Source of the DNA: Natrinema sp. CBA1119
GTDB lineage: Archaea; Halobacteriota; Halobacteria; Halobacteriales; Natrialbaceae
Assembly (NCBI RefSeq): GCF_002572525.1
Contig: NZ_PDBS01000008.1
Location: 62,001-126,000 of the forward strand
Direction of reading: 5' to 3'
DNA: 64,000 bases
The translations under genes and the position numbers were made by a program. The notes beneath the pieces are model-generated. The model had not been told where the DNA came from and searched no databases. It was given only the letters and a program-made list of their open reading frames with translations. Every line of letters starts with the position of its first letter. Position 1 is the stretch's first letter. Shown piece by piece: positions 16,223 to 26,552 of this stretch.

Positions 16223-17299
16223 TTAGTTAATACGGAACCGGAGGAGCGCTCCAAGGCCCCCGAATGCAGTATCGAACTGAGCACCTCGATCTGTGTCAGT
16301 CGACACAACGAGACACTCACCGCCTTGGTCAGTCGTCGCTGCCTCCAGTTCACGAATCTCCGCTGGTGGCCGTGCGTCGGAAACGAGAAGGACGTCGACT
16401 GCTCCATAGTCGAGGGCGGTTTGCGTTTCATCAGCTCCGTAGGCGACATCTCCACCCTGTCCCAGCGCCGCGAAGAATCGATCGAGAGCTTCCCGTTCCC
16501 GTCGGCGCTCAGCATCAGACAGTACGTCCTCGGCACGCTCAACGAGCTGCGAGAGACCCTGCTTGGTCGCGTACTCAATCGGATAGACGCCTAGTATGTG
16601 GTCCCGCAACTCGTGGTGGAGATAGTCACCCTGCTGGAACTCGTCGACGGTGATCGTCGTCCCGCCGAGGATGACGCCATCGACAGTGGGCTCATCGAGG
16701 AACGTCTGCTCGGCAGCGTCGGCGACCTGCTCGAAGAACTCGTGTTTCTGGCGGTCGCGCTCACGTTCGAATCGCTGCGCACTCTGACCGCCAGCACGGG
16801 ATTTTCCCATCACTTGGCTCTCGAAGGTCCGACTGGAAACGATGCGTTCGCCAGCGAGGCGACCGAGGGCGGCATGGCCCCGTTCGAGGACAACCAGACC
16901 GTACACCTCTGACGGGGTGAGCGCCTGCTCGACGGGGGTAGTCTCGAATTCAGCCGCACAGCGGTATAGCGAGACGTCGACGGGGACGTCGAGATCGTCG
17001 AAGACGGCATCCTGCAGCTCACCGTCGACGACACCAGCGTAGATGACAAGGCCGCTTGGTGGTGTCTCTTCGTACGCTTGGAGGAGGCGTCGGATGCGTC
17101 CGAGAGCGTCCTGGACGTGAGTTCGTGTCTGATCGGATTTGATGTTCGCAGCCTGTGCATATTCGCGGTCGATGCGCTCACGGACCGCATGGAGTGATTT
17201 GTCTGGCGGGACGGCCACGGTGATGAGCTCGGTGCCCTCGCCACGGTAGTTTGTGAGCTGGTCGATTCGATTGCGGAGTTCGTACTCGGTGGTCTGCAT
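16223..17299 (-). CDS. Short aRF1 paralogue (Vms1/aRF1-like peptidyl-tRNA hydrolase)
   Basis: The 358-residue protein starts at MQTTEYELRNRIDQLTNYRG (ATG at 17299). It has the eRF1/aRF1 N domain with a readable NIKS motif (AANIKSDQTRTHVQDAL), the central domain with AGGQSAQRFERERD (GGQ hydrolysis loop), and a C domain that ends AFGGLGALLRFRIN. Genuine haloarchaeal aRF1 is about 415 residues and carries a Cys-rich zinc insertion in the C domain, which is absent here. It could act in termination or in ribosome rescue. It stands alone and is probably plasmid cargo. Confidence 0.75.
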   Translation of the reverse strand: MQTTEYELRNRIDQLTNYRGEGTELITVAVPPDKSLHAVRERIDREYAQAANIKSDQTRTHVQDALGRIRRLLQAYEETPPSGLVIYAGVVDGELQDAVFDDLDVPVDVSLYRCAAEFETTPVEQALTPSEVYGLVVLERGHAALGRLAGERIVSSRTFESQVMGKSRAGGQSAQRFERERDRQKHEFFEQVADAAEQTFLDEPTVDGVILGGTTITVDEFQQGDYLHHELRDHILGVYPIEYATKQGLSQLVERAEDVLSDAERRREREALDRFFAALGQGGDVAYGADETQTALDYGAVDVLLVSDARPPAEIRELEAATTDQGGECLVVSTDTDRGAQFDTAFGGLGALLRFRIN

Positions 17300-18200
17300 T
17301 TGTCTCGGTGAAAGCGGCGTCGCTGCTCGATGAGAAGGCGATACACCCGCCGGCGCCGCTACCAACTACGAAAGAACAGAGCAAGCGCTCATCGTCCGCA
17401 CGTTCACCTGTTGCACCGGCGGTGTGTGGTGCATACTATGTCGTTCGTGACGGTGCAGGATAATGCTTCCGTCGAGACGGCAGGCGGTGGCCGAGAACGG
17501 ATAGAAAGCCCTCGGCCGCTCGGCATCCCGCGACCCACGCTGCGCTCCTCGTGCCTGTGGTGCTTGCGGAGTCGGGGACGTTCACGGCGCTCTGCGCCGT
17601 GAGCTCGGGAGACGTAGTCTCCCGGTGACCGAGACGGCCTCGCCCTTTCTGAGTCCACCAGGATGTCGGCTGTGTGACTGAGCGTCGAGCCCGGTTGAAC
17701 AGGTTCTTTGTTACGGCCCGCCCCGCTCGCCGCTTCCGCCCTCTGCGCCGCTCGCGACCGACCATTCCGGGCGTGCGGGCGCTCTACGCACCGCGAGCGC
17801 CCGTTCCGAGCTAAAATGTATGTGCCCTCGACGCCAGCGGGTATCCCCGTCGGTTGCGCCCCTTGCGGGCTTTCGCGTTCCAGCGCTTTGTGCCGCCTGC
17901 GCTGTCGCGCGCCGCCGTGTGGCGCGCGTTCTCGGCGACAGTCGCTCTGGACACGGTCCCACACATCGGGCCGGACACGAGCGGGCATATCCCGCTGGAC
18001 GCTTGCTCCGCGCGGGTCGGCGCGTGGTTCTGGTTGGGTGACCTTCCTTTGGCGCTCTCGCTCGCGCCCCAAGGGGCGCTCACGAAGGCGCGAGCGAGAG
18101 CGCGTAGATGGTTCTGTCGGGCATTGTCGTCGAAGAACCGCGATGTAGGAGCATCGCGGTGTCGGGCGCGTGAGCGCCTTCGGAATTTTGGAGAATTCCA
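17300..18200. other. GC-rich structured non-coding stretch upstream of an OB-fold gene
   Basis: About 900 bp have open frames on both strands, but the products are Arg-rich and basic, unlike haloarchaeal proteins, so I see no gene. The stretch is full of inverted repeats: a 16-bp perfect stem CGCTCTCGCTCGCGCC at 18053-18068 pairs with 18087-18102, ACCGCGATG/CATCGCGGT pairs at 18137-18160, and CGCGCGCC/GGCGCGCG near 17907-17930. It may be a long structured leader or an RNA gene. Confidence 0.5.
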
Positions 18201-19097
18201 ATGTCAAGTATCAACGTTACCACTGATGTAGTTTCAGTCGATGAACAGGCATTCGAAAAAGCGGACGAAGCGAAGGTCGATGAAGACGGCCTCGAGGTCG
18301 TCGATGAGACGCCGGAATTCCAGGCGACGGTGCAGATGGAGGTGCAGGCAAAGGTCGATGCGAACCACCCGGACGGGATGGTCGACACCAGTGAAGAGCG
18401 GATCTACGGTGCGACCCTCGAACAGGAAGAGCGCATTCGGGCGCGAGAGGCTGAACTGGAGCGCATCAGTGCCCAGGCGGAGATGGGGACGCAAGAAGGT
18501 CGGGAAAAGCGTACGCGAGACATCGCAGCGAAGCGGAGTGCTGAGTGGCGTGCAGAGTTCCAGAAGCGGGCGGCGAGCGTGGACCCGTGGGCGGACCCAG
18601 AGCGGGACGACCCTCGTGCAGAACTGACGCAGAAGCAGTTGGCGGCGGTGAACAAGCAGTCGATGCGGCTGGCGGAGAAGCTGGGTGGCTGGTCGCGAGC
18701 AGCGATTGGCCGGCGGCTGGGTGAAGCCGTCGTCGGTGGGAAAGACCTGATGAGCGCGGTCGTTGGGGTGTTCGAGGAGTTGCAGACGGCGCCGGGACAG
18801 GTAGTTCCCATCGGGATGCTCGAGGACGTCAATCGTAAAGAGGTGAGCATCGAAGGTACTGTGACGCAGTTGTGGGAGCCGTCAAGTTCAGCCATTTCTC
18901 AAGTGGGAATCATCGAAGACGAAAGTGGGCGAACGAAGCTGACGTCGTGGGTCGCAAGTGACCAACCCTGGATCGAGGAGGGCGAGCGTGTTCGCATTCA
19001 CGGGTCTGCGAAGAACTGGTACAACGGGCGCGTCTCGGTGGCTCTGACCGGCTGGACCACGGTCCACTTCCCTGAGCGCGGTCGGTGGTGGGAGTAG
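18201..19097 (+). CDS. OB-fold single-stranded-DNA-binding-like protein (RPA-related)
   Basis: This 298-residue protein has an acidic N-terminus, a long charged helical region (LEQEERIRAREAELERISAQ) and a C-terminal OB fold: VSIEGTVTQLWEPSSS, QVGIIEDESGRTKLTSW, GERVRIHGSAKNWYNGRVSV. The last pattern is typical of archaeal RPA-like ssDNA-binding domains. Similar genes are frequent on haloarchaeal plasmids, where they may assist replication or repair. The start at 18201 follows directly after the hairpin-rich region. Confidence 0.75.
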   Translation: MSSINVTTDVVSVDEQAFEKADEAKVDEDGLEVVDETPEFQATVQMEVQAKVDANHPDGMVDTSEERIYGATLEQEERIRAREAELERISAQAEMGTQEGREKRTRDIAAKRSAEWRAEFQKRAASVDPWADPERDDPRAELTQKQLAAVNKQSMRLAEKLGGWSRAAIGRRLGEAVVGGKDLMSAVVGVFEELQTAPGQVVPIGMLEDVNRKEVSIEGTVTQLWEPSSSAISQVGIIEDESGRTKLTSWVASDQPWIEEGERVRIHGSAKNWYNGRVSVALTGWTTVHFPERGRWWE

Positions 19098-19255
19098 CCG
19101 GTCGTCGCACCCTTCTTTTTGCTACGTGCCGGACCGACCCAAACCCCACCTCCCCGCCCTCCGCTCCGTGCTCGCTCACTTCGCTCGCTGCGCGCGCAGC
19201 CACAACCGTTCTTGAAAGCCAAGGGGCACCGATACGATTGCCAAGAAGCAGACAG
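19098..19255. other. Short spacer with hairpin
   Basis: It contains a GCTCGCTCACTTCGCTCGC-type palindromic repeat near 19167-19195, similar to the stem-loops at 6955 and 41470. No gene. Confidence 0.35.
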
Positions 19256-21461
19256 CTACTCATCGAAGCCGTGGGATTGGCGATGATATTTGAGATACTG
19301 TGAATTTGGATAATGTTGAGGGTTATCCGGGAGATGAAGTGATTCTCCGTGATGTCTACTGAACTCTCCATATCCGGGCACGGACTCCCAGTCACGAACG
19401 AGGATCTCGTAATCATCTGAAACAGCGATCCACCCCTTCTCAAACGCCCAATGATGGAGACGACACAATGCAATGCCATTCTGAAGGGTGTCAGGACCAC
19501 CATCGCTAACCGGTCGAATGTGGTGAGCCTCGACCTCCGGTAGTCCATCTTTGGTCTCTCGTCGCGCTCCACAGATGGCACATGTCCTATCATAAGCACC
19601 CCGCACCTTTTTCATAAATTCCCCATCTCGAACCGTACGTGTTGTAGAGGTGCGTCGCCGTGATACCCTCTCTGGTGGGTCATCGACATCAGACGGCTCA
19701 AATTCGTTCTCTATGGACTGCTGGTCCCTCGCTTCGTCCTTCCGTTTGTCTGTGGAGGCAGAGTTGGAATCCTCAATAGAGGTATCTTGGGAGGATCCTG
19801 AAGACAATGATGAACCAGTATCAGCAGACGCTGATTGATTCTTTCCGCCGACACCACTTTCAGAGGCGTCTCCAGCAGTAGCAAACCCTTCCTCCTCACT
19901 TGAGGTTGTGATTGAAGGTTTCTCATCGGAATCTTCACTGGTTGCCCCTGCTGGATATCCTCGCTCCCCTGGATCGTCGCTGCCAGTACCAGAATCTGTC
20001 TTGGATTCAGACCCAGTGCTTTCCTCAGCTGTTTCAGCAGAGTCTTCCTCAGATCTGCTCGAGGACTGTACTGCTGCCTGGATTGAGTGCCGATCGATAT
20101 CAAACGTATCGAGGAACGAGTTCAGGAACCGTTCACGTTTGCCGAGAGCACCTGATAGAATCGATTCCAATTCCTCTGCCGCCGATGCAGACAAGGATAG
20201 CTCATATGGGAGGCGCCGGGTGAAGGCCTGTAATGAGCTTGTTCCCTCGGTTCGTCGAATCGTATTTTCTGATCGATCCAAGTAGCAACGTACCTCGAAT
20301 TCTTCAGTTATCGGCTCTCCCTTTGTGGACAGATACTGGCACTCAATCGTTTCATGAACGATTACTTGGAAATCAGCAAAGATGTCGAGGAGTTCATCGC
20401 TTGCTTCCGTATTCTGATGAGCCGAACAGAAGCTGTAGGCAACAGTAAAAAGCTGCGAGAACTCTTCAGATTCGCAGACAGGGCCTTCCTCAGAAACAAC
20501 AACATTGTGACCCGTCAGCGACAGCGTCGTAGTGTCAGCAAGGTTCTCAAGCTCAAGCAGCTCCCACACCTCAGCGACTGTCTCGTTTGTATAATCCCTA
20601 CGGTCATACGGCTTCACGACCTCATCCGCGATATCTGAACGAAGATGCTCTCTGATGGTTTCATTGTCGCAGAAATAATCCAACTGATCAAGCGCCACCA
20701 ATTCATTTGACAGCGCCAACAGGCACTGATGGGACAATTTCTCCCGGACCTCTGCCTCAAGTCCCTGGAAAGAGGTTAGTTCAGAGGCCTCACTAACGAG
20801 TTTACGAACCGTTCGTCGCCAGACGACATCCCGATCGTCGTCATCATCCCAAGCTACATCGGCAAGAGAATCAAGATAATCCGAGATTTGTAGGGAACTT
20901 CGAACACCGACCGTATTGAACAGCTCCTCATACTTCCCGTACTCCGATTCGATTGAGACGATGTACGACCCTATGTCCTGACCATTCCAGACGACTTCAT
21001 CAGGCGACCTGAACTGCGGATTTTTATGCTCAAGATAGATGAACCGTGCATTAGATAGCGCCTCGTGTATTTTTTCTTCTATATCGGACCCAGCGTCCAA
21101 AAGTCCCTGCTGCAGGGTATCAAGCCGACTGGTCAGCTCCTGCCGGATAGTTGGCGGGTCAGCATCACCCCAAACGCTTGGCGCATTAGATAACTGTTCA
21201 AGGGTCACGTCAATGCCGAGCTTTGTCTTAACCCCAAGCGGATCAAGATAGGGACTGTCCGTTGAGGCAATATACATCTGTGGTGGCTGGTTCGCAGTCG
21301 CTGGATTTTCCACTAAGAGTGTTCGTGGTGGAGCAAGAGTCTCATCCTTTGTTAGACACCAAGATGTGTTTCGGAGTAGATCACCAAATGTCGAGTAACG
21401 ATCCGTCTGGGTCGGTTTCGCTCGATATGCACCACCCCTACCACGCTTTGTGACGTAGTAT

Positions 21462-22849
21462 CAGTACCTCACAAAGCCGGTTAGTTAGAACGTCTGCTTG
21501 CTGAAGGTGTGTTCAAGACCCAACAAGCAGACAATGAAATCCACGAAGACGAACTCCTTAACTTTCTCGTCAACCGGCTTGACGAGGAAGTTTCGCTCGG
21601 CCTTTCGAAAAACGCTGAAATAGATGCTGAGGTCATCTACGAGGTCCTCGTCGGCGCGTGCGCCGACGGGACCTCGGTCTCTACGTTATGTGGCTCTAGC
21701 GAGAACTCACCCGCAGCGAACACGATTCTCTATCATCTGCGGACGAAGTTCGAGCCGGAACGGCTCGAACGAGTGGCTAACACACTCCTTCGGCAGGATG
21801 TCGTCGAATTGCTCCCCGAGCAGGTGGAGGTCTGCGCAGACCTCCACCTGCGACCCTACTACGGTGACGAAGCCGACACAGACGGCCTCTACCACTCCGA
21901 GGCCAAGCGCGGAACCACCGCCTTCCACGCCTACGCCACACTCTACGCGCGTGTGAAGAACAAACGCTACACGCTGGCGGTGCGCCGTCTCGAAGACGGC
22001 GACACCGCCAGCAGCGTCCTCGCTGAGTTCCTCGGCGTCCTCGACGGCCTTGACACCGAAGTCAAGGCCGTCTACCTCGATCGCGGATTCTACGACAGCA
22101 AGTGTCTCACGTTACTCCAGACGCACAACTACGCCTACGTTGTCCCGATTATCCGGTGGGGTGAGACGATTCAGCAGGAACTCTCGGAAGGATGGAGTCG
22201 CGTCATCAACCACGACCTGACAGGGAAACTCGACGGTCACAGCTGGACCGTCGAGTTTCCGGTCTACATCGACTGTACGTACCTGAACGGACGGTACGAC
22301 GAGAACGGCGTGGCGCGTCACGGCTACGCCGCTGACGCACCGTTCATTGACACGCCACGCGACGCTCGATACCATTACTCGAAACGCTTCGGTATCGAGT
22401 CGAGCTATCGCTTGTCCGAGCAAACGATAGCGACGACAACAACGCGAGACGCGACGGTGAGACTGCTGTACGTCGTAGTAAGTCTGCTGTTGCAGAACGT
22501 CTGGCGGTATCTCCACCACGAATACGTGGCGACGCCCCGCCGAGGCGGGCGCCGCCTCTGGTGGTGGCCGTACAAGGAGTTTATCAATATGGTTCGACGG
22601 GCTGCGTGGACGGCCCTCGCGGTGCGTCGGGCCGTCCCCGCGAACCGGCCACCAGACGACCGGTTCCACCGGTAGTCACCGACCAGGAACGCCGCCTTGT
22701 GAGTGGCTACGCTGTCGCTGTCGGCGGCGGTCAGCCGCCGACGCGACAGCTCCGCCTTCGAACAGCGTTGTTCAACCGCTATCGGCGACTCATCACAACA
22801 GAACAGGTGACTCAGGTCAGGTGAACTGGCGATGCTTTGTGAGGTACTG
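21462..22849. mobile_element. ISH3-family insertion sequence (1388 bp) with 5-bp target duplication
   Basis: The perfect 16-bp inverted repeats CAGTACCTCACAAAGC (21462-21477) and GCTTTGTGAGGTACTG (22834-22849) are flanked by the direct repeat AGTAT (21457-21461 and 22850-22854). Length, repeat type and 5-bp duplication fit the ISH3 family. The intact duplication shows a simple, probably recent transposition into the large ATPase/HNH gene. Confidence 0.93.
21509..22675 (+). CDS. ISH3-family transposase
   Basis: This 388-residue transposase starts with GTG at 21509. The DDE catalytic region is visible: D in VCADLHLRPYYGDEADT, D in VKAVYLDRGFYDSK and E in RFGIESSYRLSEQT. It is full length and unbroken, so the element may still be active. 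A hairpin-rich 160 bp separate its stop from the right terminal repeat. Confidence 0.9.
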   Translation: MFKTQQADNEIHEDELLNFLVNRLDEEVSLGLSKNAEIDAEVIYEVLVGACADGTSVSTLCGSSENSPAANTILYHLRTKFEPERLERVANTLLRQDVVELLPEQVEVCADLHLRPYYGDEADTDGLYHSEAKRGTTAFHAYATLYARVKNKRYTLAVRRLEDGDTASSVLAEFLGVLDGLDTEVKAVYLDRGFYDSKCLTLLQTHNYAYVVPIIRWGETIQQELSEGWSRVINHDLTGKLDGHSWTVEFPVYIDCTYLNGRYDENGVARHGYAADAPFIDTPRDARYHYSKRFGIESSYRLSEQTIATTTTRDATVRLLYVVVSLLLQNVWRYLHHEYVATPRRGGRRLWWWPYKEFINMVRRAAWTALAVRRAVPANRPPDDRFHR

Positions 22850-25511
22850 AGTATAGGGGACGGTGGAGCTTTTCTTCGTAGTATCCCCAGTACTCCTGTA
22901 GCATCTGGTCAAATGCTTTTGCCCGGTCAAGTTCCGAATCCGTGTTCTCCGAAAATTGGTTCAGCACATCGCGGAACCAGTCACACGGTACATAGTCAGA
23001 GAGAGAATATCGGCGGTTCTGGGGAAACCATTGGTCTTTTGAACCGCCCTTCTTCCGCGAATCTGGGATCGACCAGTCCGCTTTCGTCGAGGCTTGAGCA
23101 AAATCAGAAAGCGACTCAACTAATTCCTCTTTGAGCGTATAGAATGCCCGGTCTCTTGTGGCTAGCTCCTTGACTGGAAGGTGCTCAAAAACACCACACT
23201 TGATGAGGAATTCCTTCCATCTCTCGGGCTGGCTCTCACCGGTGAGCGACACATACTCCTCTGAGATAAATGTCGCATCTAACCCATCAAGTACCCTCTC
23301 AAGACTGTATCCACCATCTGAAGAGGTGCCTTGCTCTCGGAAGTAGCCATCAGGTAAGAAAATATCGGATCTGGACGGGTTGCGATAGACAGTATCGTCA
23401 GCACCATCTCGAACACGGAACTTCAGATCGACATATTTCCTTGCAGTAGCCCACCGGTTTTTATTTGAGAAAATGTACTCTAAGTGAGTATCCAAAGTGG
23501 CGTCATCGGTGCTCTCTACACTATCAAACGCGTCGGCTACAATTTCCTCCAAGACGATCTCTGAGCCAATCGTCTCAGTCCCCAGGACTTGAGAATAGAA
23601 TTTGCGAGCTCCCTCAACTATTTCTGATGGCTTTGCGGGGTACTCCTCAGGTATCGAAGCAACATCAAGCTGGACTAATCGGAACTCGTCCTCAAATATA
23701 TCATATTCCTCTCTACCTCGTTTTGGGGGCAGTAACGGACTATCCTCAACTAGAGAGACAGCAATCCGTTTACCACTTTCAAGCGGAACTAATGGCGTCT
23801 TTTTGACGACACTCTCAAAGCCATTCCGAGCATCCGTCTTATCACTAAATGTGCTAAGATTCCTGTATTCATCATCCCAGTACTCCCAGAGAGCTGCAGC
23901 AAATACAAGAAGATGAGCAGTGCTTGCCCGAGAGAAGTCTTCACGAGCTGAATCTTCGCTTTGCTTCAACAGACTCTCGACCGAAACCTCCTCAATAATA
24001 CTACGACCACGTAGTGTGGAAAGCAACGATTCGTCCATCGATTCTGCAGGATATTCAACAGCCCTTCCAAGAAGATGCTTCACATCAGACTTGGTGAATA
24101 CATTTTCGACGTGGTATGTCGGTACGACAATAGCCCCAGGCCGATGGTATCCTCCATCCTGACCCGGGATTGAATCCTCATCGTTCAGCGCTTCCACAAC
24201 CGCATCTTTTGCGGCAGAAGTGTGATCCAATCCATATTTTTGCGATGGTAACAGCCGGAGATGGCCGACACGTTCAGCATTCAGATCCCGATAGTGCTCA
24301 ACGATCTTCCGAAACGTATCTCCAACACGATAAAGCAGCCACTGATTATACGCACCATCCCGCCAAGCTAGCGCTTTCCGGCTCGGTTCCAATAGAAAAT
24401 CCGCATGGATATCAAATGGGAATCCTGAACGTTCATCAGTTGGTAGGAAATTGAATAGATAGCACTCCTCCGCCTCAGAGAGGGGACGATGCTGGTCATC
24501 AACCTCAAAAGAGACCGTGACTGAAACCGGAGACTCTCGTATTGTCTCTATATCGTCTATCTGCCGGACCTCAGCCAGCTGCTCAAAAGCTTCGCCAGAG
24601 GGGGTATCATCCGTCCTAAAGACTAAACGCCGCTCGAATATACTATCATCCTTGTAGATGATTCGCTCAGGTGAATCAGACTTCGATTCCCGATGATAGA
24701 CAGTTGTGCTGTTTCCCTGTGTGACCTCAATCTGGGAAATGTTACGGAGATAGGTCAGAAGGCGATAAACCTCATCCAGACGATTTTGAAGCTCGTCATG
24801 CTTCTTTGAGGAAAGATCGTCCTTGAGTGGGAGTTCGATTTCAGTGCCATTGATCGGCTCAGCACCATCAAGGATTCTGGGTACGGTCAGCTGCTCAGCA
24901 TCGAACTCAAAGTGGAAGTATCCAGATCGGATCCGTGGATTTTCTGAGATGCTAAAAACCGACTTAAATCCAAGTCCAAAATGACCGATATACTCGGGAT
25001 CGTGCTTTGTACTTTCACCGGCTGCACAAAGTGTATCCACTTCCTCGGTCTTCACTGGTCGCCCATTATTCCGGATTCGAAGCATATCGTCCGTTAACTC
25101 AATCTGGACCGTGTCACAAGGTTCGACATCATCAGCATTCTGAATGAGCTCTGGGAGGACCTGGGCAGGGTGGTCTAGCTGTCGCTGAATATAATCGTGG
25201 AAACTCTGTGTTCGGTTTTGTCGACGCTCAAATTTATCCTCAACAACTCTGAGTTCTTTATCACGGATATCTTTCAGCAGTCTCTTGGCCTCCTCTGCTG
25301 AGTCAGGATGATCCGCGAGATGTTTAGGGTCCTTCAGTTGCAAGTTAGCAGTGTGTTGACTGTCTGCTGATAAAACCGTTGTCCACAGTACCGTTGTCAA
25401 TATCTGGTGTTTGCAAATACTACTGTTTCGCATAATGAAGCTGTAAAAGGAGAGCTAGTAAACCTCTCACTCGGCCTGTGAAAATGGCGTGATAGTCTGG
25501 AATTGTTTGTT

Positions 25512-25549
25512 AGCCCCTCAATGAATGAGGGGCTCGCTGTAATGGCGAG
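25512..25549. promoter_or_regulatory. Tandem hairpins upstream of the TFB gene
   Basis: AGCCCCTCA-ATGAA-TGAGGGGCT is a perfect 9-bp stem, immediately followed by CTCGC-N7-GCGAG. They sit in the divergent intergenic region 13-60 nt before the TFB start, so they could be an operator, a leader structure or a terminator. Confidence 0.45.
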
Positions 25550-25570
25550 TCTCCAGTAATCGTGAGCACA

Positions 25571-26494
25571 ATGACAATTAGAGATATCTACGGAACTTGC
25601 TTCGACGAAAATGTCCAGACAGAGTCAAGCAACCAATGCCCCGAATGCGACGGACGTGTAACTACGAACTCGGTCGAAACGGTCTGTGAGGATTGTGGCC
25701 TGGTCATCGAGGAAAGTCGAATAGACCAGGGGCCAGAGTGGCGAGCGTACGACGAGGACCAGCGAAAGCGGACAGGTGCTCCACTTACAGCGGCACGTCA
25801 TGACCGAGGGCTTTCGACCGAGATCGGTCGCGGGAAAGATGCGAACGGGAACGAACTCTCTGGACAAAAGCGCCAGCGGCTATGTCGAATGCGGCGGGAA
25901 CAGAATCGTGGTCGGTTCCAGTCGAAAGCCGAGCGAAATCTCGCACACGGCTTAGGTAAAGGTCGAAGAATCGCAAGCGTCCTTGAGCTTTCAGGTTCGG
26001 TCCGTGACCAGGCGTGTCAGCTGTTTCGGAGCGCTCAAACCGAAGGTCTGCTTCGAGGCCGATCAATCGAGGCGATCGCGGCAGCAAGCGTTTACGGGGC
26101 CTGTCGCTGTAACGGCCACTCACGGTTACTCGACGACGTCGTCGACGCGGCACGCGTTGAACAAGCGAGAATCACGAACGCGTACAAGACGGTGAATACA
26201 GAATTCGGACTGCCGACCCAGCCCGTTCGCCCTAGCGAATTCATCCCCCGGCTTGCATCAGAACTCGATGTTCCAGCGTACATCCGACAGCGAGCTCGGC
26301 GGTTGGCTGAACAGTCGGAATCGACAGGAGCAGTGTCGGGCGTCAAGCTATCTGGATTCGCAGCTGCCTGTCTGTACAAGGCGGGTCGCGAAGAAGGATG
26401 GTGGCTGACGCAGGCGGAAGGCGCTGCGGCGGCGAGCGTCACTGCAACGACCATCCGGTCGCATCGAGACACGTTAGAGGTGCAGGTAGCCTGA
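25571..26494 (+). CDS. tfb: Transcription initiation factor TFB
   Basis: This 307-residue TFIIB homologue starts at MTIRDIYGTCFDENVQ; a GTG 9 nt upstream is an alternative. The N-terminal zinc ribbon is CPECDGRV...CEDCGLVIEE, followed by the B-finger region (DQGPEWRAYDEDQRKRTGAP) and two cyclin repeats (AAASVYGACRCNGHSRLLDD and FAAACLYKAGREEGWWLTQA) ending in a helix-turn-helix. It recruits RNA polymerase to TBP-bound promoters. Haloarchaea use several TFBs with different promoter preferences; this accessory copy and the TBP at 40793 could form a replicon-specific pair. Confidence 0.92.
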   Translation: MTIRDIYGTCFDENVQTESSNQCPECDGRVTTNSVETVCEDCGLVIEESRIDQGPEWRAYDEDQRKRTGAPLTAARHDRGLSTEIGRGKDANGNELSGQKRQRLCRMRREQNRGRFQSKAERNLAHGLGKGRRIASVLELSGSVRDQACQLFRSAQTEGLLRGRSIEAIAAASVYGACRCNGHSRLLDDVVDAARVEQARITNAYKTVNTEFGLPTQPVRPSEFIPRLASELDVPAYIRQRARRLAEQSESTGAVSGVKLSGFAAACLYKAGREEGWWLTQAEGAAAASVTATTIRSHRDTLEVQVA

Positions 26495-26552
26495 CAATGC
26501 ACCTGTACAAGCACCGTTGGAAGGAATAGTTTCCTCAGGGAATTATTTGTTC

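Larger units (their letters stand above)
19256..25433 (-). pseudogene. Giant GHKL-ATPase/HNH-nuclease protein split by an ISH3 element
   Basis: Two minus-strand frames, 22855-25433 and 19256-21456, are separated by one IS. Removing the IS and one 5-bp duplicate joins CTA TAC T with AC GTC ACA in frame, giving 1594 codons. N-terminal part: a sacsin-like HSP90-type ATPase with LPELIQNADDV (N-box), IRNNGRPV and YIGHFGLGFKSVF (ATP lid). Middle: about 1000 residues of unknown helical/beta content, then an acidic Ser-rich linker (residues about 1300-1450). C-terminal end: an HNH nuclease, CAICGARRETKDGLPEVEAHHIRPVSDGG (two stretches joined here) with NGIALCRLHHWAF. This architecture suggests a nucleic-acid-targeting defence protein; that role is inferred. 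Confidence 0.8.

Noticed and set aside
17404-18207. 267-aa minus-strand frame across the GC-rich region
   Set aside because: The product is Arg-rich and basic, with no haloarchaeal codon pattern; overlapping frames on both strands are equally open, as expected from high GC content.
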